Assembly: GCA_035495815.1 (NCBI GenBank)
Contig: DATJFH010000011.1
Coordinates: forward strand, 1 to 64,000
DNA from: DATJFH01 sp035495815
Lineage (GTDB): Bacteria > Acidobacteriota > Terriglobia > Bryobacterales > Bryobacteraceae
Length of the DNA stretch: 64,000 nt
Reading direction: 5' to 3'
The notes under the pieces were generated by a model, which saw only the letters and a program-made list of their open reading frames with translations, was not told where the DNA came from and did not search any database. The position numbers and the translations under genes are program-made. Positions 8,987 through 18,231 of the stretch are shown piece by piece. Positions within the stretch are counted from its first letter, which is position 1. Each line of letters begins with the position of its first letter.

Positions 8987-11900
8987 ATGCGCGCAAAGCT
9001 GCTCTTAGGGGTATTCCTGTCCGCGGCCTGCGGACTGGCCTCCGCTCAAACCATAACCGCTTCCCTCGAAGGCATCGTCAAGGACCCCACGGGAGCGGTG
9101 ATCGTGGGCGCGCGGACGGTGATTACGAACGTGGAGACGAACGTAGTTACCGAGCTTTCGACCGATGGTGACGGACGGTTTCTGGCGCTCTCACTTCCGC
9201 CGGGCCAGTACAAGGTGGCGGTGGAATCGGCCGGTTTCAAGAGAGCGGAGCGTTCGGGGATCCTGCTGCAGGTGGACCGGGCGGCGCGTCTCGAAATCGC
9301 GATGGAACTGGGCGCGGCGACCGAGACGGTGGCGGTGGCCGGCGAGGCCCCGCTCATCGATGCCACCAGTTCCGCCATGGGGCAGGTGATCGACAACCGC
9401 AGCATCGTCAACCTGCCGCTCAACGAGCGCAACTCCTGGTCGCTGGTGTTTCTGGCGCCGGGCGTCACCGGCGCGGTGGGCGACAAGTACAACAACGTCA
9501 ACATCTCGATTAACGGCGGACGGCCCGGAAGCGCGGCGCTCATGGTGGACGGCATTCCCGCGTCGACGCCGCTCACCAATCCCATCGCCGGCTTCACGAT
9601 CTTTCCGTCCGTGGACGCCGTGCAGGAGTTCAAAGTCGAGACCAACAGCTACTCGGCCGAGTTCGGACGAAGCGGCAGCGGCGTGATCAACCTGATTTAC
9701 CGGTCAGGGGCCAACGATCCGCACGGGAGCTTCTTCGAGTTCCTCCGCAATTCCAAGCTGGACGCCAACGATTTCTTCGCCAACGCGGCCGGAGCCAAGC
9801 TGGCCAGCTTCAAGCGGAATCAGTTCGGTTCCACCGTGTCGGGACCGGTGATGATTCCCAAGCTTTACAACGGGCGCAACAAGACGTTCTTCCTGTTCGG
9901 CTACGAAGGCCTGCGTCAGTCCGGCGCGGCGAGTCTCAATACGACCATGCCCACGGCCTTGCAGCGGGCCGGCGATTTTTCGCAAACGCGCAACGCGGCC
10001 GGGGCTCTCATCAACATATACGACCCCGCCTCCACCACGCCCAACGGCGCGAACTTCGTCCGCACGTTGTTCCCCGGGAACGTGATTCCGTCGGCCCGTA
10101 TCGATCCGGTGTCGCGGAACGTCGTGAAGTATTACGCCATGCCCAACGGGCCCGGGAATCCCAATACCGGAGCGAATAATTACTTCGTCGCCAGTTCCAA
10201 CGTGAACAACATCGACAACTTTGACGCCAAAATCGACGAGAACATCAACGACCGGAACCGCTTCTTCATCCGGATGTCGCGGCGCATCGACGACGCGATC
10301 CCACCGGACTACTTCCCGGCCGATATCCGCATCGCGCAGGGCGGGGTAGCCATCACCGATACCTTTCTCAACGGCGCCGCGGACTACACCTACAACTACA
10401 GTCCGACATTCCTGATCGGGGTGCGCTACGGCTACGGGCGGGCGACGGAGACCCGCATTCCACGCAGCGACGGATTCGACCCGGTGCAACTGGGTCTGCC
10501 CACCTACTTTCACGGCGCGAATGCGCTGATGTTTCCCGGGTTCCAGCCCGCGGGCTATTTCACGCTGGGAAACGGGTTCGCCTCCCAGTGGGGGCCGGCC
10601 GCCTACAATACTCATTCACTGGGCCTGAACAACATGAAGGTGCTGACGAGACACCTGCTCAAATTCGGCTTCGACTGGCGCGTCATGCAGGCCAACGTGG
10701 AGCAGGGAGCGAATTTCTCCGGCGGATTCACCTTCGACCGAGGCTTCACGCAGGGGCCGAATCCCAATCAGGCCAGCGCCATTGCCGGCGACGCCATGGC
10801 TTCGTTTCTGGTCGGGGTGGGGAACGGGATGTTGATTCTGAACAACCGCATGAACGCCACGCAAGGCAAATATTATGCCTGGTATCTGGCTGACGATTGG
10901 AAAGTCACCAGCCGGCTGACTCTCAACATCGGCTTGCGCTACGGGCTCGACAAACCTTTCACCGAGCGTTTCAACCGCATGAACGTGTTCGACCCGAACG
11001 TCGCGTCTCCGCTGGCGGGTCCGGCGGGGCTGCCGCATCTGAAGGGCGGACTGGTCTTCCTGGGAATCAACGGGCGCGGGCGGCAGATACTTCCGACGGA
11101 CCGCAACGGCTGGGATCCACGCTTCGGATTCGCCTACCAGGCGTCGAAATTCACGGTGATTCGCGGTGGTTTCGGAATCTTCCACGCGCCGACGACGCGC
11201 GGGGCCCAGAGCCTGAACTCGAACACTGGATTCAGCAGCACCACCAACTTCGTGTCAGCGGCGAACGGCGTGACCCCGACGAACTATCTGCGGGATCCGT
11301 TCCCGGGAGGTCTGGTCCCGGTCACGGGCGCCGCGGCCGGGCTGGTCACGGGAATCGGCACGGCGCTCACGGCTGCCGTCGATGGCGATTTCCGCGTGCC
11401 GTACACGGAGAACTGGAGCTTTAACGTGCAGCGGCAATTGCCGGGCAGCATTCTGGTGGAAGCGGGCTACGTGGGCAGCCGGGGACTGCAGCTTTCCCTG
11501 GTGTCGTACAATTTGAACCAGCTGCGGGCGGAGCAGTTGTCTAACCAGCTTCAGCAGCAGGTCCGGAATCCGTTTTTCGGCCTGATCACCAACGGGACGC
11601 TGGCGGCCGCCACGGTTCCCAACAGCGCATTGGCCTCGCAGTTTCCGCAATACATGAGCCTGTCCGCGCAGAACCCGTCGGGTTCGAAATCAATCTACCA
11701 TTCGTTCCAGCTCAAGACGGAGAAGCGCTTCGGCGCCGGACTGAGCCTGCTGGCTTCCTACACCGCGCAGAAGCTGCTCGACGACAATTCGATCACGGCG
11801 GTGGTGGGGAACAATGCGGCGACCCAGAACATCTACGACCGGCGTTCGGAATGGTCGGTGTCGGCCAATGATGTGTCGCAGATTCTGACGATCAGCTCGG

Positions 11901-12424
11901 TCTACCAGTTGCCGTTTGGAAAGGGGCGCAAATTCGGGGGCTCCTGGAACCGGTTTGCGAACGCATTCGGGGGCGGATGGCAGGTCAACGGCATCGCGGC
12001 TCTTCAGACGGGCCAGCCGCTGGCGATTACGACGCAGAACACGTCGGGCGCGGGAAACGCGTCGCTGCGTCCGAACAACACGGGCCACAGCGCGAAGCTG
12101 GACGGACCGGTCGTGGACCGGCTTAACCGATACTTCGACAAGTCGGTATTCACCCAGCCGGCGCCATTCACCTTCGGCAATACGGGCCGGGTGCTGCCGG
12201 ATGTCCGCACGCCCGGAGCGAAGAATCTGAACTTCTCCCTGTTCAAGAGCTTCGCCGTGGTGGAGCGTTTCTCGCTGCAGTTCCGCGCCGAGGCTTTCAA
12301 CCTGTTCAACACTCCTCAATTCGGCAGGCCGAACAGCAACATGAACAACGCGCAATTCGGCGTGATCTCAGCCACAGCCAACGATCCGCGTCAATTGCAG
12401 TTCGGTCTCAAGCTATTGTTCTGA
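8987..12424 (+). CDS. Oar-like TonB-dependent outer-membrane receptor (2)
   Basis: A 1145-residue receptor. It has a signal peptide (MRAKLLLGVFLSAACGLASAQ), a carboxypeptidase-regulatory-like domain (about 22-105, beginning ITASLEGIVKDPTGAVIVGA), then a plug with INGGRPGSAALMVDGIPAS and EFGRSGSGVINLIYRSG, then the barrel, ending GLKLLF. An upstream in-frame start at 8939 exists, but it would place the signal peptide internally, so ATG 8987 is preferred. It is followed after 78 bp by a TIGR03437 protein on the same strand, an arrangement repeated at 38693-44509. The ligand is unknown. Confidence 0.88.
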   Translation: MRAKLLLGVFLSAACGLASAQTITASLEGIVKDPTGAVIVGARTVITNVETNVVTELSTDGDGRFLALSLPPGQYKVAVESAGFKRAERSGILLQVDRAARLEIAMELGAATETVAVAGEAPLIDATSSAMGQVIDNRSIVNLPLNERNSWSLVFLAPGVTGAVGDKYNNVNISINGGRPGSAALMVDGIPASTPLTNPIAGFTIFPSVDAVQEFKVETNSYSAEFGRSGSGVINLIYRSGANDPHGSFFEFLRNSKLDANDFFANAAGAKLASFKRNQFGSTVSGPVMIPKLYNGRNKTFFLFGYEGLRQSGAASLNTTMPTALQRAGDFSQTRNAAGALINIYDPASTTPNGANFVRTLFPGNVIPSARIDPVSRNVVKYYAMPNGPGNPNTGANNYFVASSNVNNIDNFDAKIDENINDRNRFFIRMSRRIDDAIPPDYFPADIRIAQGGVAITDTFLNGAADYTYNYSPTFLIGVRYGYGRATETRIPRSDGFDPVQLGLPTYFHGANALMFPGFQPAGYFTLGNGFASQWGPAAYNTHSLGLNNMKVLTRHLLKFGFDWRVMQANVEQGANFSGGFTFDRGFTQGPNPNQASAIAGDAMASFLVGVGNGMLILNNRMNATQGKYYAWYLADDWKVTSRLTLNIGLRYGLDKPFTERFNRMNVFDPNVASPLAGPAGLPHLKGGLVFLGINGRGRQILPTDRNGWDPRFGFAYQASKFTVIRGGFGIFHAPTTRGAQSLNSNTGFSSTTNFVSAANGVTPTNYLRDPFPGGLVPVTGAAAGLVTGIGTALTAAVDGDFRVPYTENWSFNVQRQLPGSILVEAGYVGSRGLQLSLVSYNLNQLRAEQLSNQLQQQVRNPFFGLITNGTLAAATVPNSALASQFPQYMSLSAQNPSGSKSIYHSFQLKTEKRFGAGLSLLASYTAQKLLDDNSITAVVGNNAATQNIYDRRSEWSVSANDVSQILTISSVYQLPFGKGRKFGGSWNRFANAFGGGWQVNGIAALQTGQPLAITTQNTSGAGNASLRPNNTGHSAKLDGPVVDRLNRYFDKSVFTQPAPFTFGNTGRVLPDVRTPGAKNLNFSLFKSFAVVERFSLQFRAEAFNLFNTPQFGRPNSNMNNAQFGVISATANDPRQLQFGLKLLF

Positions 12425-12446
12425 TGGTGTGGGAGCGCGGCCCGTA

Positions 12447-12475
12447 TTGCACGGGACAAGGACGGCGTTCATAAT
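12447..12475 (+). promoter_or_regulatory. Sigma70-type promoter for the first TIGR03437 gene
   Basis: TTGCAC (12447-12452, 5 of 6) and CATAAT (12470-12475, 5 of 6) are separated by exactly 17 bp. Transcription would begin near 12482 and give a leader of about 20 nt before ATG 12503. The gene can thus be expressed separately from the Oar gene upstream. Confidence 0.55.
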
Positions 12476-12502
12476 GGGCCTGAGGGATACTCCGGGCAAA
12501 GA

Positions 12503-15433
12503 ATGCGCCAGACTGTGCTGCGGTTCGCCTTAGGTTTCTTCGCCGCGCTGTACCCGGCGGCTTCTCAAACCATTCCGATCCAGCCGGCGGCCTTACCGAA
12601 CTCGGTGGCGGGCGCTGCGTACAGCGTACAATTCACCGGGTCGTCAGCGTACCCGCCGCTGACCTGGACGCTGGCGTCAGGCAGTCTGCCCACCGGCTTG
12701 AGCCTGAGCTCTTCCGGGCTATTGAGCGGGACTCCGGCTCGCGACGGCGCCTTTCCATTCACGGTGCAGGCGGCCGACACGGTACGCCTGACCGGCACGC
12801 GCGCCTATACGCTCACGGTGCGGCCGGCCATTGTCATCGCGACGGCTTCCCCTCTGGCTCCGGCGAGCGCGGGCGCAAGTTACAGCGCGGCCATCGGGGC
12901 ATCCGGCGGCTGGCCTCCGTACACGTACTCGGCGGAACCGGCCCTGCCATCGGGCTTGCGGCTGGACGCGTCCACGGGCGTTTTGAGTGGAATTCCCAGC
13001 GCCGCCGGCACGTTTACCTTCAACGTCAAGGTCACCGACAGCTCCCAATTCTCGGCCACGAAGTCGTTTTCACTCACGGTGCAGAATGCGGCGCAGCTGC
13101 TGACCTCCGCCGGCAGCCTGGTTTTTTCCGCCTGGGAGAGCGGTGATTCGCCAATCGCGCAATCGTTGCTGGTGAGCACGTCGGACGGCTCCGCTGCCCG
13201 CTTCTCGGTCCGGGTAGAGGGAGCTGCCGCCGGTTCGGCCGCGCCGGCGTGGGTGGTGGTGCAGCCGCTTTCGGGCGTGACACCCGCGCGGCTATCGGTT
13301 TCGATGGACTCATCGGCTCTCGGAGCAGCGGATTACTCGGCGCGCGTGGTGATCACGGGGGCCGGCGGCCAAGCCACTACGGTCCCGGTGGCATTTACCG
13401 TCAGTCAGCAGACGCAGGCGCTCGAGGTTACCCCGCGCTACCTTCGACTGACGGCGCCGGCACAGCCTGCCGGCGTCGTCGAAAGCACGCTGCTCATCCG
13501 AAATTCCGGCGGCGAGGGCCCGATTGATTTTCAGGCTTCGGTATCCAATTCCACCTGGCTGACGGTGGAACCGGCCGCGGGCCGCACGGCGCCGAACTCG
13601 TACACGATTCTGAGAGTTTTCGCCGATCCGAGCCAACTCCGCCAGGACGCTTACCGCGCGGCAGTGCGAATCACATCGAACGCCGGCGACTTCGAAGCGC
13701 CGGTCGCCTTCTTCCTGCCCGAGGCGGGTCCAGCGCTGGGCTTGGGCTATAACGGAGTGCGCTTCGATCTGCGGCAGTCGCAGGGCGCATCGGATGCACG
13801 GACCGTGAGCGTGCTCAACCTGGGGGACGATACCGTGAACTGGACCGCGGAAGTGGTGAGGGGGCAGGAATGGCTATCCCTGGGCGCAACCAGCGGGCAG
13901 GCGACGGCAGCCAGGCCGGGTACGATCTCCCTGACCGCGAATTCGGGCAGCCTTGACGCGGGGCGGTACTACGCGCTGGTGCGCCTGACCGATCCGCAGG
14001 CGCTGAACTCGCCACAGTACCTGACGGCGGTACTGAATCTTGTGGCGGCGGCCTCGGCTCCGGCGCCGCAATTGACGCCATCGGGATTGGTTTTCACCGG
14101 GGTGGCCGGCGCGGCGGAAACCCTGCGGCAGTCGATTCGTGTCTTCGCCAGCAGTTTGACTCCCGTTCCCTACCAGGCCACCGCAAGCACTCCCGACGGC
14201 GCCGACTGGCTCTCGGCAGACCCGTCCACGGGACAGGCCTACACGACTACGGGGCAGATCAACGTCACCGTGAACGGAGCCAAGCTGAAGCCCGGCGTCT
14301 ACACGGGTGAGGTGACGGTTTCTCTCGCCGGGGGCCAGACGCGCGCCGCCGGCGTGACGTTCATCGTGACGCCGCCGGTCAATGCCGCGGCGAAGTCATC
14401 GCGAGCGGCCGCCGGCTGCACGCCCTCCCGCCTTTCGATCACCCTGACCGACCTGGGGAATTTTTTCAGCGTACCCGCCGCCTGGCCGCAGCCGGTGGTA
14501 GCGCGAGTGGCGGACGATTGCGGCGAGCCGGTGGCCGACGCCCGAGTGGTCGCCTCATTTTCGAATGGCGATCCGCCGCTCTCGCTGCGGCTGGCCGACC
14601 GGAATACAGGCAGCTTCGCCGCGGCATGGACGCCGGGCTCCGCAGCTTCCCCCGCCAGCGTCTCGATTCGCGCCATTGCCCAGGGGTTCGACATCGTCAG
14701 CGCGCAAATCGACGGGCTGGTGCAGGCCAACGGCGCGCCCGTGCTGGCCACAAACGGCGTGGTCAACACTTTCAATCCGGTGACCGCCGCTCCGATCGCG
14801 CCCGGGACCCTCATCCAGGTGCGAGGCTCCCGACTTTCGAGCGTGAGCGCGGAAGCCGGCGTGATTCCGCTGCCCTCGACGATGTCGGGTGTGACGGTGC
14901 TCACCGGCGGAATGCAGGCGCCATTGTTCTCCGTATCCCCGGACCGGATCGACGCCCAGTTTCCGGTCGAATTGAAACCGGGCCGGCAATACCAGGTGGT
15001 GGTCTCCTCGGGCGCAGCGGTTACGGTAGCGGACACGATCAGCCTGACGAGTGTACGGCCGGGAATCTTCGCTTCGAGCGAAGGACTGGCAGTGGCGCGG
15101 CACGCGGACACGAGCCCGATCACTCCGTCCGCGCCCGCAAAACCAGGCGAGCAGATCACGGTTTTTCTGGCGGGAATGGGGGCGACGGATACCGTTGTGG
15201 CGAGCGGTGAGGCGTCACCGGCGGAGCCGCCCGCCCTGGCCGTGTTTCAACCGGAAGTCTCCATGGGAGGCCGCCGGTCGGATGTCATCTTCGCCGGACT
15301 CAGCCCCGGAATGGTCGGGCTGTACTCGGTGTCGTTGCGAGTGCCGAGCGACGCCGCAGCCGGAGACCTGACGCTGACGGTCAGCCAGGACGGGGTGGCT
15401 GCAAATTCCGTGACAGTGCCGGTCGCGCCGTAG
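12503..15433 (+). CDS. Secreted Ig-repeat protein with C-terminal TIGR03437 domain (A)
   Basis: A 976-residue exported protein. After a signal peptide (MRQTVLRFALGFFAALYPAASQ) come two putative-Ig (He_PIG-like) modules at about 25-195, recognisable by LPTGLSLSSSGLLSGTP and LPSGLRLDASTGVLSGIP. Several BACON-like beta-sandwich modules follow (about 200-620), then a segment with a Cys pair (AGCTPSRL and DDCGEPV) that is also present in the paralogue at 42128. The last 220 or so residues (VVNTFNPVTAAPIAPGTL onward, with FAGLSPGMVGLYSVSLRVP) match the domain I know as TIGR03437. There is no catalytic signature, which suggests a surface binding or adhesion role. No domain search was run; the assignment rests on recognised motifs. 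Its position behind an Oar receptor is probably functional. Confidence 0.85.
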   Translation: MRQTVLRFALGFFAALYPAASQTIPIQPAALPNSVAGAAYSVQFTGSSAYPPLTWTLASGSLPTGLSLSSSGLLSGTPARDGAFPFTVQAADTVRLTGTRAYTLTVRPAIVIATASPLAPASAGASYSAAIGASGGWPPYTYSAEPALPSGLRLDASTGVLSGIPSAAGTFTFNVKVTDSSQFSATKSFSLTVQNAAQLLTSAGSLVFSAWESGDSPIAQSLLVSTSDGSAARFSVRVEGAAAGSAAPAWVVVQPLSGVTPARLSVSMDSSALGAADYSARVVITGAGGQATTVPVAFTVSQQTQALEVTPRYLRLTAPAQPAGVVESTLLIRNSGGEGPIDFQASVSNSTWLTVEPAAGRTAPNSYTILRVFADPSQLRQDAYRAAVRITSNAGDFEAPVAFFLPEAGPALGLGYNGVRFDLRQSQGASDARTVSVLNLGDDTVNWTAEVVRGQEWLSLGATSGQATAARPGTISLTANSGSLDAGRYYALVRLTDPQALNSPQYLTAVLNLVAAASAPAPQLTPSGLVFTGVAGAAETLRQSIRVFASSLTPVPYQATASTPDGADWLSADPSTGQAYTTTGQINVTVNGAKLKPGVYTGEVTVSLAGGQTRAAGVTFIVTPPVNAAAKSSRAAAGCTPSRLSITLTDLGNFFSVPAAWPQPVVARVADDCGEPVADARVVASFSNGDPPLSLRLADRNTGSFAAAWTPGSAASPASVSIRAIAQGFDIVSAQIDGLVQANGAPVLATNGVVNTFNPVTAAPIAPGTLIQVRGSRLSSVSAEAGVIPLPSTMSGVTVLTGGMQAPLFSVSPDRIDAQFPVELKPGRQYQVVVSSGAAVTVADTISLTSVRPGIFASSEGLAVARHADTSPITPSAPAKPGEQITVFLAGMGATDTVVASGEASPAEPPALAVFQPEVSMGGRRSDVIFAGLSPGMVGLYSVSLRVPSDAAAGDLTLTVSQDGVAANSVTVPVAP

Positions 15434-15477
15434 GGTGGCGAATCCGCCAACTCGACAGCCGCGACTACCCAGGGGTC

Positions 15478-15515
15478 GTGGTATATTTATTCATGGAGAT
15501 GAATATTTAACCAAT
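15478..15515 (+). promoter_or_regulatory. Tandem ArgR-box-like operator at the arg operon start
   Basis: Two 18-bp elements at 15478-15495 and 15498-15515 are separated by 2 bp. Against the known ARG-box core TGAATWWWWATTCA each matches 12 of 14 positions: box 1 reads GGTATATTTATTCA with shared G, A, T and the whole right half; box 2 reads TGAATATTTAACCA. ArgR operators elsewhere are pairs of such 18-bp boxes 2-3 bp apart. The pair covers the candidate -10 elements (TATATT 15482-15487, or AATATT 15502-15507) and reaches the argC start codon, as expected for arginine-dependent repression. ArgR itself is not in the window. Confidence 0.55.
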
Positions 15516-16521
15516 GGGTATCCGTGCCGGTATAGTCGGATTTCGAGGATACAGCGGCGCCGAGCTGATCACGATTCTGGAGCGCCATCCGCAAGTCGAG
15601 CCGGTTCTTCTCGAACACCGTCACGACGCCGGCGAGCGGCCGGCTCCGCGCGGATACTCCAGACCGAAGCGGATCCCCTGCACTCCGGCGGCGGCCCGTT
15701 CCGAGGGGCTGGCCGCGGTGTTCCTAGCCACTCCCGCCGAAGTGTCCATCGAGCTCGCCCCAGGCCTGGTCGAGGCCGGCGTCAAAGTCATCGACCTCAG
15801 CGGCGCGTTCCGGCTGCGCACGCCGGAGCGCTATCTTCACTGGTACAAGGCGGAGCACACCGAGCCGGCCCTGCTTGCGGAAGCCGTCTACGGGCTCCCG
15901 GAATACTGCCGGGACCGCATTCCCGCGGCCCGCCTCATCGCCAACCCCGGCTGCTATCCCACGGCCGCGAATCTGGCCCTTCGTCCGCTGATCGAGGCGG
16001 GCGCCATCGACCGGCGCTGCGGCGTCGTTTGCGACGCCAAATCCGGCGTCAGCGGCGCAGGCCGGAAGCCCAGCCTGAAGACCAGCTTCTGCGAGGTCAC
16101 CGAGAACTTCTCCGCCTACTCGCTGCTCGATCACCGGCACGTGCCCGAGATTCTGCTGATCTCCGGCCTCGAAGAGCGCGAGCTCAGCTTCGCCGCGCAG
16201 CTCATTCCCATCGACCGGGGCATCCTCGAGACCCTCTACTTCCGCTCGGAAAGCCTGGGAAGCGCCGCCGAGCTGCTAGCCATTTACGAAAAGCGCTACG
16301 GCGGCGAGCCGTTCGTCCGGCTGTACGACCCGGGCCATGTCCCCGACCTGCGCGCGGTGGCCCGCACCAATTTCTGCGACATCGGCGTCAGGTTCGACGC
16401 GGCCACGGGGCGGGCCATCGTCGTCAGCGCCATCGACAACCTGGTGAAGGGCGCCGCCGGACAGGCTGTGCAGAACATGAATCTGTCGCTCGGATTTCCC
16501 GAGACCGAGGGGCTGCTTTGA
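15514..16521 (+). CDS. argC: N-acetyl-gamma-glutamyl-phosphate reductase
   Basis: This 335-residue cytoplasmic enzyme reduces N-acetylglutamyl 5-phosphate to the semialdehyde with NADPH, the third step of ornithine/arginine synthesis. The N-terminal VGFRGYSGAELI is the nucleotide-binding loop, and C147 in NPGCYPTAANLAL is the catalytic cysteine. The C-terminal half contains the expected VPEI and VARTNFCDIG segments. The length is normal for the family. It is the first gene of argC-argB-argA: its stop overlaps the argB start by 4 bp. The ArgR-box-like pair overlaps its start codon. The only ribosome-binding candidate (GGAG 15495-15498) is about 15 nt away, so initiation may be leaderless from the AATATT at 15502-15507. 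Confidence 0.95.
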   Translation: MGIRAGIVGFRGYSGAELITILERHPQVEPVLLEHRHDAGERPAPRGYSRPKRIPCTPAAARSEGLAAVFLATPAEVSIELAPGLVEAGVKVIDLSGAFRLRTPERYLHWYKAEHTEPALLAEAVYGLPEYCRDRIPAARLIANPGCYPTAANLALRPLIEAGAIDRRCGVVCDAKSGVSGAGRKPSLKTSFCEVTENFSAYSLLDHRHVPEILLISGLEERELSFAAQLIPIDRGILETLYFRSESLGSAAELLAIYEKRYGGEPFVRLYDPGHVPDLRAVARTNFCDIGVRFDAATGRAIVVSAIDNLVKGAAGQAVQNMNLSLGFPETEGLL

Positions 16522-17285
16522 AAATCCTGGTCAAGCTCGGCGGGACGCTGCTCGATCAGCCCGATCTGCGCGCCGGTCTCGCCGGTCAGATCACGCGGGC
16601 GGCGCGCGAAGGCCGCGAGGTGGTGGTAGTCCACGGCGGGGGAAAGCAGATGACGCGCTTCCTCGGCGAGCGCGGGATCGAGAGCCGTTTCGTCAACGGA
16701 CTTCGCGTTACGACTCCGGAGACCATGGACGCGGTGGTGAAGGTGCTGGCAGGCTCGGTCAACCACGAACTGGTGGCCGCCTTCACCGCGGCGGGGGCCA
16801 ACGCGGTGGGACTCTCCGGCGCCGATTCCGGAATCGCGTCGGCCGTGCAGATGGATCCCGAACTGGGCGCCGTGGGACGGGTGGTCAAGTCCAATCCGGG
16901 GCTGCTGTGCCTGCTGACGGCGAACGGCTACATTCCGGTTGTCGCCTGCCTGGCCGGCGACCCGGAAGGACGTCTCTATAACGTCAATGCGGACCAGATG
17001 GCGGTAGCCTGCGCGGCCGGATTCGGAGCCACGCAGCTGATTTTTCTCACCGACGTGGACGGCGTCCTCGACGGCGCGAAACGCCTGTGTCCGGAGCTGT
17101 CGGCCGCCGATTGCGGCCGCCTGATCGCCGAGGGCGCCGCTACCGGAGGCATGCAGGCAAAGCTCAACGCGGCTACTTCGGCGCTCGAGCAGGGCGTGGG
17201 CCAGGTGCGGATCGCGCCGGGCGCCGCTCCGGACGTTTTGTCGCGGCTGCTCGCAGGTGAGGAACTGGGGACCCGATTGAAATGA
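16518..17285 (+). CDS. argB: Acetylglutamate kinase
   Basis: This 255-residue amino-acid kinase phosphorylates N-acetylglutamate, the second step of ornithine synthesis and the usual point of arginine feedback control. KLGGTLLD near the N-terminus and VVVHGGGKQMTRFL are the phosphate-binding loops; NVNADQMAVACAAGFGATQLIFLTDVDGV and ATGGMQAKLNAA are the conserved C-terminal motifs. The start is TTG 16518 within the overlap TTGA with the argC stop, with GAGGGG just upstream; the reading frame is open far upstream but that part is antisense to nothing conserved and overlaps argC. The stop overlaps the argA ATG, so all three genes are translationally coupled. Confidence 0.94.
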   Translation: MKILVKLGGTLLDQPDLRAGLAGQITRAAREGREVVVVHGGGKQMTRFLGERGIESRFVNGLRVTTPETMDAVVKVLAGSVNHELVAAFTAAGANAVGLSGADSGIASAVQMDPELGAVGRVVKSNPGLLCLLTANGYIPVVACLAGDPEGRLYNVNADQMAVACAAGFGATQLIFLTDVDGVLDGAKRLCPELSAADCGRLIAEGAATGGMQAKLNAATSALEQGVGQVRIAPGAAPDVLSRLLAGEELGTRLK

Positions 17286-17881
17286 TCAGCGCACTTACTC
17301 CCGACTCGGTAATCGAATCGGCGGCCGCCGGTTTGCCGCTGGAAGTCCGCAAAGCCGGCATGGCCGACATCGAGCCGCTGCTGGGGCTCATCAACGGCTA
17401 CGCCGCCAAGGGAATCATGCTGCCGCGCACAGAATTCGAGATGTCGGAGAACATCCGGGACTTCTCCGTCATCTATGACGGCGCGCAGCTGATCGCCTGC
17501 GGCGCGCTGCATTTCTACAGCCCGATCATGGGCGAGGTCCGGTCGCTGGCGGTGGACCCGAACTGGAAATCGCACGGCGCCGGAGGGCGCATGGTGCAGG
17601 CGCTGGTCGAGGAGGCGCGGCTGTTCTCGCTCGACGCGGTCTTCGCCTTCACCTACGTAGCGGACTTTTTCCGCAAGATGGGCTTCCATGAAGTGGAGCG
17701 GGGCGAGCTGCCGCTCAAGGCGTGGAAGGACTGCTTACGCTGTCCGAAATTCCAATGCTGCGACGAAATCGCGATGGTCCAGATCCTGCGTCCGGATCAC
17801 TGGCGAAGCCGCCACAGGGACGCGGACGACGGCGAAAGCGTTCTGTTCCCGATCGTGAACCTGGTCACAAGCAAGCCGTAG
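17282..17881 (+). CDS. argA: Short GNAT-type N-acetylglutamate synthase
   Basis: A 199-residue GNAT acetyltransferase overlapping argB by 4 bp (ATGA). EVRSLAVDPNWKSHGAGGRMV is the acetyl-CoA motif, with the Q/RxxGxG/A pattern as SHGAGG. GIMLPRTEFEMSENIRDFSVI and GCGALHFY-like residues (ACGALHF) match the stand-alone short ArgA class rather than the kinase-fused E. coli form. It would make N-acetylglutamate, the first step, so the operon covers steps 1-3. The C-terminal LRCPKFQCCDEIA carries three cysteines that could bind a metal; this tail is usual in the class. Another GNAT substrate is possible, but the operon makes the arginine role likely. Confidence 0.85.
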   Translation: MISALTPDSVIESAAAGLPLEVRKAGMADIEPLLGLINGYAAKGIMLPRTEFEMSENIRDFSVIYDGAQLIACGALHFYSPIMGEVRSLAVDPNWKSHGAGGRMVQALVEEARLFSLDAVFAFTYVADFFRKMGFHEVERGELPLKAWKDCLRCPKFQCCDEIAMVQILRPDHWRSRHRDADDGESVLFPIVNLVTSKP

Positions 17882-18179
17882 ACATCGGAGCAGGCGAATA
17901 CCGTTGGCAGATACCCGCCGGCGCGGCGCCCGCGCTTGATGTTGGCAGCACGTCAAGCTGTCCGGTTTTATTAGCCAAGTGAAATGTCCGGTTTACAACG
18001 TAAAGTCCATCCACGCTGACAGCCAGCGGGGGGATGCACAAGGGGGGCGGCGCAGGCGTCAAGGGCGCGTCGTTATCGGACGCGGCGAAGCTTTCCTTGA
18101 AGCCGATGAGGCCCCGCATACGATAGCTGTGCAGGAAAAGGCCGCCTGCGAATGGTGTCAATCCCTCGCCATCTTGGTG
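17882..18179. other. 298-bp gap with a possible insertion-sequence end remnant
   Basis: No gene is supported here. At 17959-17968 and 17985-17994 the 10-mer TGTCCGGTTT is repeated with a 26-bp period, next to GAAATGTCCG. Repeated GAAATGTCCG-like motifs are, as I recall, found at the ends of some IS481-type elements, so this may be a decayed element end; there is no transposase. The rest contains nothing I can identify. Confidence 0.35.
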
Positions 18180-18216
18180 TATGATGGCCCACACCGGGAT
18201 CCGTACGGACACCCGG
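18180..18216 (+). promoter_or_regulatory. -10 candidate and leader hairpin before the third Oar gene
   Basis: TATGAT (18180-18185) is followed by a foldback with outer arms CCGGG (18194-18198) and CCCGG (18212-18216) around the palindrome TCCGTACGGA (18200-18209). An AGGAG ribosome-binding site lies at about 18220-18224, before ATG 18232. Confidence 0.4.
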
Positions 18217-18231
18217 ATCAGGAGCTTACAA

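Noticed and set aside
15435..16517. In-frame upstream extension of argB
   Set aside because: It overlaps argC out of frame and is R/G-rich with no similarity; argB begins at the TTG that overlaps the argC stop.
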